Translations under genes and position numbers: made by a program | Notes under the pieces: model-generated | What the model was told of the DNA's origin: nothing | Database searches by the model: none | Seen by the model: only the letters and a program-made list of their open reading frames with translations | Part shown: positions 1 through 10,555 of the stretch, one piece after another | Numbering within the stretch: position 1 is the stretch's first letter | Layout: every line of letters starts with the position of its first letter | Assembly (NCBI RefSeq): GCF_000378125.1 | Contig: NZ_KB899242.1 | Coordinates: 124,001-188,000 of the forward strand | Direction of reading: 5' to 3' | Source of the DNA: Rudaea cellulosilytica DSM 22992 | Lineage (GTDB): Bacteria; Pseudomonadota; Gammaproteobacteria; Xanthomonadales; Rhodanobacteraceae | DNA length: 64,000 bases

Positions 1-258
1 ATAGACGCCGGCAGCAACGTACGGATCGGCCGCGGCCCAGGCCTTGGCCGCGGCGAGATCGGTAAATTCGGCGATGATCAGGCTGCCGCTGAATCCTGCG
101 GGGCCCGGATCCTCGCTGTCGATCGCAGGGAACGGCCCGGCCAGCAGTAAGCGGCCCTCAGCAAGCAAGGTCTTCAGGCGCTCCACATGCGCGGGTCGCG
201 CAGCGAGCCGTTTTTGCAGGCTGTCAGCGTGATCCAGAGCGTTGATCGCATACCACAT
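1..258 (-). CDS. yciI: YciI family protein (partial, 3' end outside window)
   Basis: The reverse strand reads 86 codons from an ATG at 258 and stays open to the window edge. The product begins [18 protein letters not shown] and contains [26 protein letters not shown] and [10 protein letters not shown], which match the small YciI proteins of about 98 residues almost throughout, so only some ten residues are missing. The family has a dimeric ferredoxin-like fold; a conserved Asp/His pair is thought to be catalytic but the physiological reaction is not established. The DHADS segment near residue 10 holds this conserved region. Its usual downstream neighbours would lie outside the window. It diverges from scpA across a 382-base gap. 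Confidence 0.93.
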   Translation of the reverse strand, partial: MWYAINALDHADSLQKRLAARPAHVERLKTLLAEGRLLLAGPFPAIDSEDPGPAGFSGSLIIAEFTDLAAAKAWAAADPYVAAGVY

Positions 259-640
259 CGACGGAATCTCTTTGCCGGAAAACTAGAAATGATACCGCAA
301 CTGATGCACCGTCCCTGGTGCATAGCCTCTGGACAGGCGCCCACAATCCCCGTAATCTGTCACTCAAAGCGCTGGCCAGCCCGCACGCATCGCGAGCCGC
401 GATGCAGACAAGACCCGCCCGCGCTGTTCTCTTGGGAACCGCCTCCCGCGCACGCCCGATGCGAATCGGCCGTTGCGGACGGGACCTCATCCGCATATCC
501 GCCATGCCGCAGTTCCACACTATGCCGCAGCGGTTTGCTGGTATGTATTTTTTGTATTTCTATACTTTGGCGTATGCATAACGCTTTGTCTCCCCGGGGC
601 CGCGTCGCGCGCGGCAACCACGCATGACCGAAATCGTCGC
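259..640. other. Divergent intergenic region between yciI and scpA
   Basis: I see no convincing gene in these 382 bases; the open frames crossing them have no recognisable product. The scpA-proximal part (about 540-585) is clearly AT-richer than its surroundings and holds a TATACT hexamer at 561-566 that could be a -10 element, but no good -35 at normal spacing. The yciI-proximal part holds a perfect 7-bp hairpin with loop GTCCCT (304-323), listed separately. Confidence 0.5.
304..323. repeat. Palindrome with GTCCCT loop (hairpin family member)
   Basis: A perfect 7-bp inverted repeat (ATGCACC / GGTGCAT) encloses the loop GTCCCT. The same loop, with a different but self-complementary stem, occurs at 47348-47366, and near-identical loops occur at 1506-1525 (GTCCAT) and 3998-4011 (GTCCGT). 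A constant loop with changing stems suggests a small repeat family rather than chance. There is no T-run, so a terminator is unlikely. Confidence 0.5.
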
Positions 641-1498
641 ATGAACGCGCAGGGCGCAGCCGCCGAAACGGGCGACGACGCGGTCGCGAGCCCGTTCCAG
701 CACGTCCCGCAGCAGCAGGAAATGCCGCTGGCGATCGTGCGTGGCGAGCCGGTGCTGCAGATGCCGCAGGACCTGTACATCCCTCCCGACGCGCTCGAAG
801 TCATCCTCGAGGCATTCGAGGGGCCGCTGGACCTGTTGCTCTATTTGATCCGCCGGCAGAATCTCGACATCCTCGATATACCGATCGCCGAGATAACGCG
901 GCAGTACATCGACTACATCGAGCTGATGAAGGACCTGCGCCTCGAACTGGCGGCCGAATACCTGGTCATGGCCGCGATCCTGGCCGAGATCAAGTCGCGT
1001 TTGCTGCTGCCGCGGCCGCCGGTCGAAGAAGGCATCGAGGACGATCCGCGCGCCGACCTCGTGCGCCGTCTGCAGGAATACGAGCGCTTCAAGAAAGCCG
1101 CGGAGGACATCGAAACGATGCCACGCGCGGACCGGGATTTTTTCGTGGTGCATGCCCACGTCCTCGACAAGGCCGTGGTGCGCGTGCCACCGCCGGTGGA
1201 CATGCGCGAACTGCTGCTTGCGCTCAAGGACGTGCTGACCCGCGCGGAACTGAAGGGCCATCACGAGATCCGCCGCGAAGCGCTGTCGGTGCGCAATCGC
1301 ATGAGCGACGTGCTCAGCGCACTCGGCGACGGCAGCTTCCACGCGTTCCAGTCGTTGTTCAATCCCGACGAAGGCCGCATCGGCATCGTCGTCACCTTCC
1401 TCGCCTTGCTCGAACTGGCCAAGGAACACTTGATCGAGATCATGCAGAGCGAACCGCTTGCGCCGATCTACTTGAAGTCGCTGGCCACAGCCAATTAA
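641..1498 (+). CDS. scpA: Segregation and condensation protein ScpA
   Basis: A 285-residue kleisin subunit of the SMC-ScpA-ScpB condensin, which bridges the SMC heads and helps organise and segregate the chromosome. The segments LEAFEGPLDLLLYLIRRQ, ITRQYIDYIELM and AAEYLVMAAILAEIKSRLLL are the classic ScpA N-terminal helices that bind the SMC neck; the C-terminal winged-helix part (VVTFLALLELAKE) is present. The frame is open from 473, but that segment does not resemble the family, so I start at the ATG at 641, just after the AT-rich region. scpB follows after 83 bases on the same strand. ScpAB here implies an SMC rather than a MukBEF system. The N-terminal 35 residues are low-complexity and the exact start is uncertain. 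Confidence 0.93.
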   Translation: MNAQGAAAETGDDAVASPFQHVPQQQEMPLAIVRGEPVLQMPQDLYIPPDALEVILEAFEGPLDLLLYLIRRQNLDILDIPIAEITRQYIDYIELMKDLRLELAAEYLVMAAILAEIKSRLLLPRPPVEEGIEDDPRADLVRRLQEYERFKKAAEDIETMPRADRDFFVVHAHVLDKAVVRVPPPVDMRELLLALKDVLTRAELKGHHEIRREALSVRNRMSDVLSALGDGSFHAFQSLFNPDEGRIGIVVTFLALLELAKEHLIEIMQSEPLAPIYLKSLATAN

Positions 1499-1504
1499 TA
1501 ACCT

Positions 1505-1570
1505 ATGCGCTCGTCCATGATCGCGAAAGTCAAAAAGCCGCCTTCCATGGCGGCACTTCTCAACAAAAGC
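1505..1570 (+). repeat. Double-hairpin intergenic repeat, copy 1 (scpA-scpB gap)
   Basis: Two hairpins lie in the scpA-scpB gap: an imperfect one with loop GTCCAT (1506-1525) and GCCGCC-TTCCAT-GGCGGC (1537-1554), followed by TCAACAAAAGC. The same arrangement occurs on the reverse strand at 47302-47366, with shared blocks AAAGTCAAAAAGC, TCCAT, GCACT and TCAACAAAAGC but different stem bases that still pair. Read on the reverse strand, the second hairpin is followed by TTTTTGAC and looks terminator-like against the gene direction. The scpB start codon lies 12 bases downstream. Confidence 0.7.
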
Positions 1571-1581
1571 TGTTACTGATA

Positions 1582-2436
1582 ATGGAATTCGAAATACTCA
1601 AACGCATCGTCGAAGCTGCCCTGCTCGCTTCATCGGCGCCGTTGTCGCTGCCGCAGCTGTTCACTCTGTTCGCCGAAGACGAGCTGCCGAGTCACGACGA
1701 CCTCGCGCGCGCGCTCGACGAACTGGCGCGAGACAGCGAAGGCCGTGGCATCGAGCTGAAAGAGGTCGCCTCGGGTTTCCGCTACCAGGTTCGCGCCGAA
1801 GTGAACCAGTGGGTCTCGCGCCTGTGGACCGAGCGGCAGACGCGCTACTCGCGCGCGCAGCTCGAGACGCTCGCACTGATCGCCTACCGCCAGCCGATCA
1901 CGCGCGGCGAGATCGAGAACATCCGCGGCGTGGCCGTGTCGAGCAACATCATCAAGACGCTGGAAGAACGCGAGTGGATCCGCACGGTCGGCCATCGCGA
2001 CGTGCCCGGCAAGCCGGAACTGTTCGGCACGACGCGCGCCTTCCTCGACTACTTCAACCTGAAGTCGCTCGACCAATTGCCGCCGCTGGCCGAAATCCGC
2101 GACCTTTCGGACTTCGACCCGCAGCTCGGGCTGGCCCCGGTTGCCATCGGCGACGCGGCGGACGAAGCAGGCGTCGATGGCGAAGGCGCGGCGACGCTGG
2201 CGGAAAACGAAGAAGCTTTTGCCGAATCCCCCGCCGCTTCCGCCTCCGACTTTTCGGCAGATGAACCGGCCGCGGACGAAACCAATGGCGGCTCGCAACA
2301 CGAAACGATCTCCGCCAAAGCGATCGAACCGCACGCAACCAGCGAAACCATCGAAGAACACGATCTCGCCGACGAAGGCGACACCACCACAACGAGCGCC
2401 GACACGGCGCCTGCCCCCACGGAGCACACCCCATGA
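1582..2436 (+). CDS. scpB: Segregation and condensation protein ScpB
   Basis: The 284-residue product is the winged-helix subunit that dimerises and binds ScpA in the bacterial condensin. The N-terminal winged helices (residues about 1-80, MEFEILKRIVEAALLASS) and the hallmark region ALIAYRQPITRGEIENIRGV, followed by WIRTVGHRDVPGKPELFGTT, identify it clearly. The last 80 or so residues are an acidic, Ala/Glu/Thr-rich tail of low complexity that is not part of the folded core. Its TGA stop overlaps the rluB start in the ATGA quartet at 2433-2436, so the two are translationally coupled, as in many Gram-negative scpAB-rluB clusters. Confidence 0.95.
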   Translation: MEFEILKRIVEAALLASSAPLSLPQLFTLFAEDELPSHDDLARALDELARDSEGRGIELKEVASGFRYQVRAEVNQWVSRLWTERQTRYSRAQLETLALIAYRQPITRGEIENIRGVAVSSNIIKTLEEREWIRTVGHRDVPGKPELFGTTRAFLDYFNLKSLDQLPPLAEIRDLSDFDPQLGLAPVAIGDAADEAGVDGEGAATLAENEEAFAESPAASASDFSADEPAADETNGGSQHETISAKAIEPHATSETIEEHDLADEGDTTTTSADTAPAPTEHTP

Positions 2437-3917
2437 CCACGCCTGCATCACGCAGCCTACTCAGCTTGAAACGCCCGCAACCGGGCGACGCGCCCGACGG
2501 CGCCACCATATTCGAAGACCGCCTGCACAAGGTGCTTGCCAACGCGGGCTTAGGTTCGCGGCGCATGCTCGAGCAGCGCATCCAGAACGGTGAAATCCGG
2601 GTCAATACCAAGGTCGCCGAAATCGGTTCCAGCGTGCGCGCCGGCGACCGCGTCGAGGTCGACAACAAGATCTTCGTCGTCGTCAACGACACGGCCGAGC
2701 AAGCCAAGGTGCTGATCTACAACAAGCCAGAAGGCGTAGTCGCCACGCGCGAGGATCCCGAAGGCCGGCCGACCATCTTCGAACAGCTGCCGCAGCTCAA
2801 GGGCGCGCGCTGGATCTCGGTCGGCCGCCTCGACATCAACACCACCGGCCTGCTCCTGCTCACGACCGACGGCGCGCTCGCGCATGCGCTGATGCACCCG
2901 TCGACCGAGATCGAGCGCGAATACGTCTGCCGCGTGCATGGCGAAGTACCGGACGAGGTGCTCGAGAAGCTCAAGGCCGGCATCGACCTCGACGACGGCC
3001 CCGCGCGCTTCGACGAGCTCGCCGTGATCAGCCGCGGCGACAGCCACTCCTGGTTCCGCGTCATGCTCAAGGAAGGCCGCAACCGCGAGGTGCGGCGCAT
3101 GTGGGAATCGCAGGGCCTCATGGTCAGCCGCCTGAAGCGCATCCGCTACGGCAACATCGAATTGCCGCGCGGTCTGCTGCGCGGACAGAGCGAAACGCTC
3201 GATCCTGAAACGGTGAAGGCGCTGCGCACCCTCGTCGGCGCGGGCGATCCCGAGCCGAGCCTGACCTTGCAGCCGGTGATCAACCAACGCCGTGCGAAGC
3301 CGTCGAACGAATATCGGCCGTCGCCAAATTCGCAGCAGGCCTGGAGCGGCGCGCACGCCGACGAGGCGCGCGAGGCGCGCGCCTTCGACCGCATCCGCGA
3401 CGACGGTCCGTTCCGCCCCGGCGCCAAACGCAGCAACAACAAGCGCAAGGACAAGGGCAAAGGCCCCGGCAAGGGCCCGCGCAGCGGTGGACAGAACGCC
3501 GGCCAGCCCGGTGCGCGCCAGAATCAGCAACGGCGCGGCAAAGGTCGTGGTGCCGCGCAGCCCCAGATCGGCGTCTACCAGCCGCCGGCGCGTACCTGGT
3601 TTGCCGGTGACGACAAGTCGCAGCGTGGCAACCGCCAGCGTCCGGGCGGACAGGGCCAAAACGCAGGCCGCGGCCAACGCGACGGCGGCCCGATCCATCA
3701 GAATCGCAACCCGTTCGCGCAGAACGAGGGCGGCGCGCAGCCGGGCAACCGCTTCAAGCCGAAGCGCGACAACAACCGTCCGCGCAGCGGCGGCAATCCG
3801 GGCAATTTCGGCGGGCAAGGTCAGCGTCCGTTCCGTCAGGACGAAACCCCGCCGCGCGATGACATCGGCAATCGCCTGCATCCGGACGGGCGCCAAGGCG
3901 GCGGCCGGCGCCGGTAG
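2433..3917 (+). CDS. rluB: 23S rRNA pseudouridine2605 synthase RluB with long basic tail
   Basis: Makes pseudouridine in helix 89 of 23S rRNA. An S4 RNA-binding domain (residues about 30-95, RLHKVLANAGLGSRRMLEQR) is followed by the RsuA/RluB catalytic domain with the GRLDINTTGLLLLTTDG motif, whose Asp134 is the expected nucleophile. LKEGRNREVRRMWES is the typical second signature. The catalytic part ends near residue 285; the remaining roughly 210 residues are Arg/Gly/Gln/Asn-rich and look disordered, resembling RGG-type RNA-binding tails. Many RluB proteins carry a shorter tail of this kind. Last gene of the scpA-scpB-rluB unit, ending just before a strong terminator. Confidence 0.93.
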   Translation: MTTPASRSLLSLKRPQPGDAPDGATIFEDRLHKVLANAGLGSRRMLEQRIQNGEIRVNTKVAEIGSSVRAGDRVEVDNKIFVVVNDTAEQAKVLIYNKPEGVVATREDPEGRPTIFEQLPQLKGARWISVGRLDINTTGLLLLTTDGALAHALMHPSTEIEREYVCRVHGEVPDEVLEKLKAGIDLDDGPARFDELAVISRGDSHSWFRVMLKEGRNREVRRMWESQGLMVSRLKRIRYGNIELPRGLLRGQSETLDPETVKALRTLVGAGDPEPSLTLQPVINQRRAKPSNEYRPSPNSQQAWSGAHADEAREARAFDRIRDDGPFRPGAKRSNNKRKDKGKGPGKGPRSGGQNAGQPGARQNQQRRGKGRGAAQPQIGVYQPPARTWFAGDDKSQRGNRQRPGGQGQNAGRGQRDGGPIHQNRNPFAQNEGGAQPGNRFKPKRDNNRPRSGGNPGNFGGQGQRPFRQDETPPRDDIGNRLHPDGRQGGGRRR

Positions 3918-3931
3918 CTACAAGGCATGAC

Positions 3932-3963
3932 AAAAAAGCGGCCCTGAGGCCGCTTTTTTTTTT
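3932..3963 (+). terminator. Intrinsic terminator after rluB
   Basis: AAAAAAGCGGCC (3932-3943), loop CTGA and GGCCGCTTTTTT (3948-3959) form a perfect 12-bp hairpin running into a stretch of T to 3963. The A-run on the left arm makes it usable from both strands, which suits the convergent CsgG-family gene. Confidence 0.92.
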
Positions 3964-3965
3964 CG

Positions 3966-4011
3966 CTTCGCGATCGAGCGGATCGCGAAGCCGGAATGGC
4001 CGTCCGTGGCC
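3966..4011. repeat. Two further inverted repeats between convergent genes
   Basis: CTTCGCGATC (3966-3975) and GATCGCGAAG (3981-3990) form a perfect 10-bp hairpin with loop GAGCG. It is followed at 3998-4011 by GGCC-GTCCGT-GGCC, a short member of the GTCCNT-loop family. Neither has its own T-run; together with the preceding terminator they fill the gap between the convergent genes. Confidence 0.6.
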
Positions 4012-4023
4012 TGATTGCCGGAA

Positions 4024-4743
4024 TCAATCCAGCTTCAGGGCTTTCTTGTTGCTGTCGCGGCGCTTTTGCTCCTTGCCGCGGTACTCGGCCACGCAGCCGT
4101 CTTGCTTCACCATCACACAGTCGAGATAGTCGGTGATCTCGACGAGTGCGGCGCGGATCGCCTTGCCGGCCGGGGTCTTTTCCTCGTGCGCGAGCGAACC
4201 GCCGAAGCCGCCACGGAAAATGCCGACCGACATGCCGCCGCCCTTGCTGCGTCCTTCGATCGTGCGCGAATAGGAGATTTCGCCGGTGGTCGTATCGACC
4301 ACGCGCACATCGACCGCGAGGTAGGCTTCGCTCGACTTGCCGCCGACGCCGATGCCGCGGAAGCTCAAGCCGCCGCCGGTATCGGAGGTGTTTTCTTCGT
4401 ACGCCGTCACCGTACCCATGACGAGATACCGCGCGCCCGTCACCTTGCCGATCTTCGCGCCAGTGCCGGGGGCGATACGACCGGAGGCGGCGAGGTTCTG
4501 TTCCTCGAGCACTTTCTCGAGCTTGGCGCGCTCGACGACGCGGAAATCGCCGCTCGAGGACAGCTCGTTGGAGAGCATGCCCGACAGCTCCCAGCCCACA
4601 CCGCCGCGCCACCAACCGGCGCCGGACTCGTTCTTGAACTCGGCCACGCCGATCGCCGGACGATTGTCGCCAGCGGCATAGGCGCTGCCTGCGCCAACGA
4701 AGCCTGTAAGCGCCATCGCAACGACCCATACGTACTTCTTCAT
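4024..4743 (-). CDS. CsgG-family secreted protein
   Basis: The 239-residue product has a clear Sec signal peptide (MKKYVWVVAMALTGFVGAGSAYA) and then the CsgG-family core: IGVAEFKNESG, FRVVERAKLEKVLEEQNLA, GARYLVMGTVTAYEE and DVRVVDTTTGEI. CsgG is the outer-membrane curli secretion channel, but many stand-alone homologues are periplasmic or envelope proteins of unknown role. This one lacks an obvious lipobox and has no csg neighbours, so a curli function should not be assumed. I start at 4743 because of the signal peptide and the GGGGAGAG ribosome binding site; the frame extends upstream to 4815 without support. Confidence 0.85.
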   Translation of the reverse strand: MKKYVWVVAMALTGFVGAGSAYAAGDNRPAIGVAEFKNESGAGWWRGGVGWELSGMLSNELSSSGDFRVVERAKLEKVLEEQNLAASGRIAPGTGAKIGKVTGARYLVMGTVTAYEENTSDTGGGLSFRGIGVGGKSSEAYLAVDVRVVDTTTGEISYSRTIEGRSKGGGMSVGIFRGGFGGSLAHEEKTPAGKAIRAALVEITDYLDCVMVKQDGCVAEYRGKEQKRRDSNKKALKLD

Positions 4744-4841
4744 CACACTCTCCCCACAGTGGTTGATTAAAGGACGATGCATTCTAGTGTTGGCCCATTG
4801 CGCATACCAGCGCACTACTCACGCACGGGCTGCCAACCGTA

Positions 4842-6473
4842 TCACGTTTTTCGCCCTCCGCGATTGGCCCGGTAACGGCGAACCAGCGCGTTGGTCGACG
4901 AGTCGTGTGCCAAGCCGGCGTCGTCCGCGGCGGCGATCTCGGCGGCGATCTTTTGCGCCAGTTGCTTGCCGAGTTCGACCCCCCACTGGTCGAACGAATC
5001 GATGTCCCAGATCGCGCCCTGGACGAAGGTGATGTGCTCGTACAGCGCGACCAGCGCGCCGAGGCTGTACGGCGTCAACGTCTGCGCCAGCAAGGTGTTG
5101 CTCGGCCGGTTGCCGGCGAACACGCGGTGCGGAACGAGCCACTCGGGCGTGCCCTCGGCACGCACCTGCTCCGCGGTCTTGCCGAAAGCCAAAGCCTCGC
5201 TCTGCGCGAACAGATTGGCCATGAGCAGGTCGTGCTGCTCATGCAGCGGGCTCAGCGCGTCGCAGAAGCCGATGAAATCGCACGCGATCAGGCGCGTGCC
5301 CTGGTGGATCAACTGATAGAACGAATGCTGGCCGTTGGTTCCCGGCTCGCCCCACCACACCGCCGAGGTGTCATAGTCGATCTGCGCACCGTCCAGCGTC
5401 ACTGACTTGCCGTTGCTCTCCATCGTCAACTGCTGCAGGTAGGCCGGGAAACGCTTGAGGTAGTTCGCATACGGCAGCACCGCCTGCGTCGCGGCGCCGA
5501 GGAAATTCGTGTTCCACAAGCCGATCAACGCCATCAGCACGGGCATGTTCTGCGCGAACGGCGCGGTGCGGAAGTGCTCGTCCATCGCGTGGAAGCCGTC
5601 GAGCATCGCGCGGAAGTTGTCCGGGCCGATTGCGAGCATCGTCGACAGGCCGATCGCCGAGTCCATCGAATAGCGACCGCCGACCCAGTCCCAGAAGCCG
5701 AACATGTTGGCTGTATCGATGCCGAACTCGGCGACTTTCTCGGCGTTGGTCGACACGGCGACGAAGTGCTTCTCCACCGCTGCTTCGTCCTTGAGCTTGG
5801 CAAGCGCCCAGGCACGCGCGGCGTGCGCGTTGGCCATCGTCTCCTGCGTCGTGAATGTTTTTGAGGCGACGATGAACAACGTTTCTTCGGGTTTGATGTC
5901 GCGCGTGGCCTCGAAGAAATCGGCGCCGTCGACATTGGAGACGAAGCGGATGTCGAGATCGCGCTGACTGAATGCGCGCAATGCTTCATAGGCCATCACC
6001 GGGCCGAGATCAGAACCGCCGATGCCGATGTTGACGACATGCCGGATGCGCTTGCCCGTGTGCCCTTTCCAGTCGCCCTCACGTACGCGCGTCGCGAACG
6101 CGGCCATGCGCTCGAGCACCTCGTACACGCCGGGAACGACATCGCTGCCGTCGACTTCGATGACCTGATCCTTGGCCGCACGCAGCGCGACGTGCAATAC
6201 CGCGCGCTTCTCGGTCGCGTTGATCTTCTCGCCGCGAAGCATGGCATCGCGGCGCATGGCGACGCCGGCTTCTTCCGCGAGTAGCAGCAGCAGGCGCAAG
6301 GTCTCGTCGTCGACGCGTTGCTTGGAATAGTCGAGAAACCAGCCGGCCGCTTCGAGCGTGTACTTGTCCCCGCGCTGCGGATCAGCGGCGAACAGTTTGC
6401 GCAGATGCGCATCGCGTGCGCGCCAATGCGCGGCAAGCGCGCGCCAGATGGGACGTTCGGTGAGCTTGGGCAT
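4842..6473 (-). CDS. pgi: Glucose-6-phosphate isomerase
   Basis: Interconverts glucose 6-phosphate and fructose 6-phosphate in glycolysis and gluconeogenesis. At 543 residues it has the length of the proteobacterial long form. Family signatures are all visible: [10 protein letters not shown], the [13 protein letters not shown] box, QLTMESNGK and [16 protein letters not shown] with the catalytic Glu and His, and [13 protein letters not shown] near the C-terminus. Its upstream neighbour on the same strand is the DUF1249 gene, 52 bases away. With ppsA close by, the area carries two central carbon genes, though on opposite strands. Confidence 0.97.
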   Translation of the reverse strand: MPKLTERPIWRALAAHWRARDAHLRKLFAADPQRGDKYTLEAAGWFLDYSKQRVDDETLRLLLLLAEEAGVAMRRDAMLRGEKINATEKRAVLHVALRAAKDQVIEVDGSDVVPGVYEVLERMAAFATRVREGDWKGHTGKRIRHVVNIGIGGSDLGPVMAYEALRAFSQRDLDIRFVSNVDGADFFEATRDIKPEETLFIVASKTFTTQETMANAHAARAWALAKLKDEAAVEKHFVAVSTNAEKVAEFGIDTANMFGFWDWVGGRYSMDSAIGLSTMLAIGPDNFRAMLDGFHAMDEHFRTAPFAQNMPVLMALIGLWNTNFLGAATQAVLPYANYLKRFPAYLQQLTMESNGKSVTLDGAQIDYDTSAVWWGEPGTNGQHSFYQLIHQGTRLIACDFIGFCDALSPLHEQHDLLMANLFAQSEALAFGKTAEQVRAEGTPEWLVPHRVFAGNRPSNTLLAQTLTPYSLGALVALYEHITFVQGAIWDIDSFDQWGVELGKQLAQKIAAEIAAADDAGLAHDSSTNALVRRYRANRGGRKT

Positions 6474-6525
6474 GTCGGGTTCCGTGTAGCGTGGTGATCA
6501 CGGCCCGCTTTGCGGCGAGCCGCCG

Positions 6526-7005
6526 CTATTGTCGCGTTTCCGCGTCCTCGGCGAAAGGCACTAGCGTGCCGCGCGAATGGCCCTGCTCGGCGAGATACTC
6601 GAGCCAGCGGTTGAGAAAGCTCGCCATGCGCATGCGGTGCGCGAACAAGGTCTTGGTCGCCGGGAACGAACCGAGCGCATGCCACAGGTGTTTACCGGCG
6701 TGATAGTGCGAGACCTCGGCAACGTGCGCGTCGCTGTACATGCGCAGCCACGCCGACGCAGGCGCTTCGTCGTCCGCACTGCGCAGACGATACGAAAGTT
6801 TCAACTCGAGCGTGTAGGCATGGCGCTCGAGCATGTCGAGCCGCACGTCGAGACCGTCATCGACCGACGACATGTAGCTGCCGACTTCAAGAGACTGCGG
6901 CGCGAACACGCGTGCGAGGCGGTGATAGTTTTCCGCATACAAGCCCATCAGGTAGGCGAACCTGCTCGGCAATACGGCGGACGGTTTTTCGAGTACGGCG
7001 GACAT
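6526..7005 (-). CDS. DUF1249 (YqiB-like) protein
   Basis: A 159-residue soluble protein of the DUF1249 family (Escherichia coli YqiB). Diagnostic features are the N-terminal LMGLYAENYHRLARVF, the central WLRMYSDAHVAEVSHYHAG and the C-terminal FLNRWLEYLAEQGHSRGT, which parallel the family pattern of an N-terminal helix, a beta-rich middle and a FLxxWLxxCLxxG end. No catalytic motif or signal peptide is seen and the function is unknown. In enterobacteria yqiB lies near nudF and cpdA; here it lies between ppsR and pgi instead. Confidence 0.87.
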   Translation of the reverse strand: MSAVLEKPSAVLPSRFAYLMGLYAENYHRLARVFAPQSLEVGSYMSSVDDGLDVRLDMLERHAYTLELKLSYRLRSADDEAPASAWLRMYSDAHVAEVSHYHAGKHLWHALGSFPATKTLFAHRMRMASFLNRWLEYLAEQGHSRGTLVPFAEDAETRQ

Positions 7006-7155
7006 GCGTGCATCATAGGCGCCGCCATCCTGCCCCGCTAGACTTGCGCATCCGGGCGCAGAGGGTTAACTTGAATATCCCGCGCCTGGCGTTTGTCGAC
7101 GCAACGCCCGCTTGCAAGAAACGTAGCGAGGCGCTGCAGCTCGCTCCGAGGTTGG

Positions 7156-7971
7156 TCAGAACAAGTGCTTCTCGATGCCGAGCCAGGCGAGGATCTTGCT
7201 CGCGATTTCCTCGATCGAAGTGTGCGTAGTGTTCTGCACCGGGATGTTCTCGCGTTTGAATAATTTGTCGGCGAGCGCAAGCTCGTAGCGACACTGCTCG
7301 ATCTTCGCGTATTTGCTGCCGGGCTTGCGCGCTTCGCGCACCTGCGAGAGACGCACAGGGTCGATGTCGAGGCCGAACAGTCGCTGCCTGTACGGTTTCA
7401 GGCGCGGAGGAATTTCCAGCCGTTCGAGATCATCCGGTGTCAGCGGATAATTCGCCGCCTTCACGCCATAGTGCAGCGCCATGTACAGACAGGTCGGCGT
7501 CTTGCCGACGCGCGATACGCCGACCAGGATCAGGTCGGCGTCGGCGTAGTTCACGTCGAGGCCGTCGTCGTGGGTCAGCGCGTAGTTGGTCGCGTTGATG
7601 CGCGCTTCGTACTCGGCGAAGTTGGTCATGCCGTGCGCGCGGCCGACGCTGCGCGAGCGCTTCATGCCGAGCTCGCTCTCGAGCGGCGCGATGAACGGCG
7701 CGAAGATATCGAGCATCAGCGCGCCGGTGGAAACGAGCACTTCGCTGATCGCCGGATCGACGACCGAATTGATCAGGATCGGCTTGATCCCGCTCGCGGT
7801 GTAGGTGTTGCGGATACGCGCCGCGGCTGCGTGCGCCTTCTCCTCGTTGTCGACGAACGGAATGCGGAACGTGTTGAATTCGACGCCGTCGAACTGAGTC
7901 AACACCGAATGGCCGATCGTCTCTGCGGTGATACCGGTACCATCGGAAACATAGAAGACGCTTCTGGCCAT
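7156..7971 (-). CDS. ppsR: PEP synthase regulatory protein (kinase/pyrophosphorylase, PpsR)
   Basis: A DUF299 enzyme that inactivates PEP synthase by ADP-dependent phosphorylation of a threonine next to the catalytic histidine and reactivates it by Pi-dependent dephosphorylation. The start RSVFYVSDGTGITAETIG, the P-loop-like GVSRVGKTPTCLYMA and the segment ANYPLTPDDLE are family hallmarks, and the 271-residue length is normal. It is divergent from its target ppsA, with 133 bases between the start codons, a typical gammaproteobacterial arrangement. About 150 bases of unexplained sequence lie downstream, before the DUF1249 gene. Confidence 0.96.
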   Translation of the reverse strand: MARSVFYVSDGTGITAETIGHSVLTQFDGVEFNTFRIPFVDNEEKAHAAAARIRNTYTASGIKPILINSVVDPAISEVLVSTGALMLDIFAPFIAPLESELGMKRSRSVGRAHGMTNFAEYEARINATNYALTHDDGLDVNYADADLILVGVSRVGKTPTCLYMALHYGVKAANYPLTPDDLERLEIPPRLKPYRQRLFGLDIDPVRLSQVREARKPGSKYAKIEQCRYELALADKLFKRENIPVQNTTHTSIEEIASKILAWLGIEKHLF

Positions 7972-8104
7972 CTTGGCGCTCGCAACCGAATGAACGCGCA
8001 GTGTACGCGATGCCGCACACCGGCCCGCAAACTTGTTTTGCAGTGCACAAACCGGCGAAAATTACGTTCTTCGTGCATCGCGCGCGCTTTTTCCGGAGAA
8101 GCTC

Positions 8105-10474
<2,370 letters not shown>

Positions 10475-10555
10475 GTCGCGGCGTCCAGGCTGCAAGGACA
10501 GCATCGCTCGGCACTTGGATTCCGACGGTTCCCGCCGGAACGAGGAGCGGCGCGC

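Noticed and set aside
224-520. 98-codon reverse frame in the yciI-scpA gap
   Set aside because: No similarity to a known family, no ribosome binding site of note, and it overlaps the yciI start.
10518-10550. Hairpin-like TTCCGACGG / CCGCCGGAA after ppsA as a terminator
   Set aside because: One mismatched (G-T) pair and no T-run, so it is not convincing as an intrinsic terminator.
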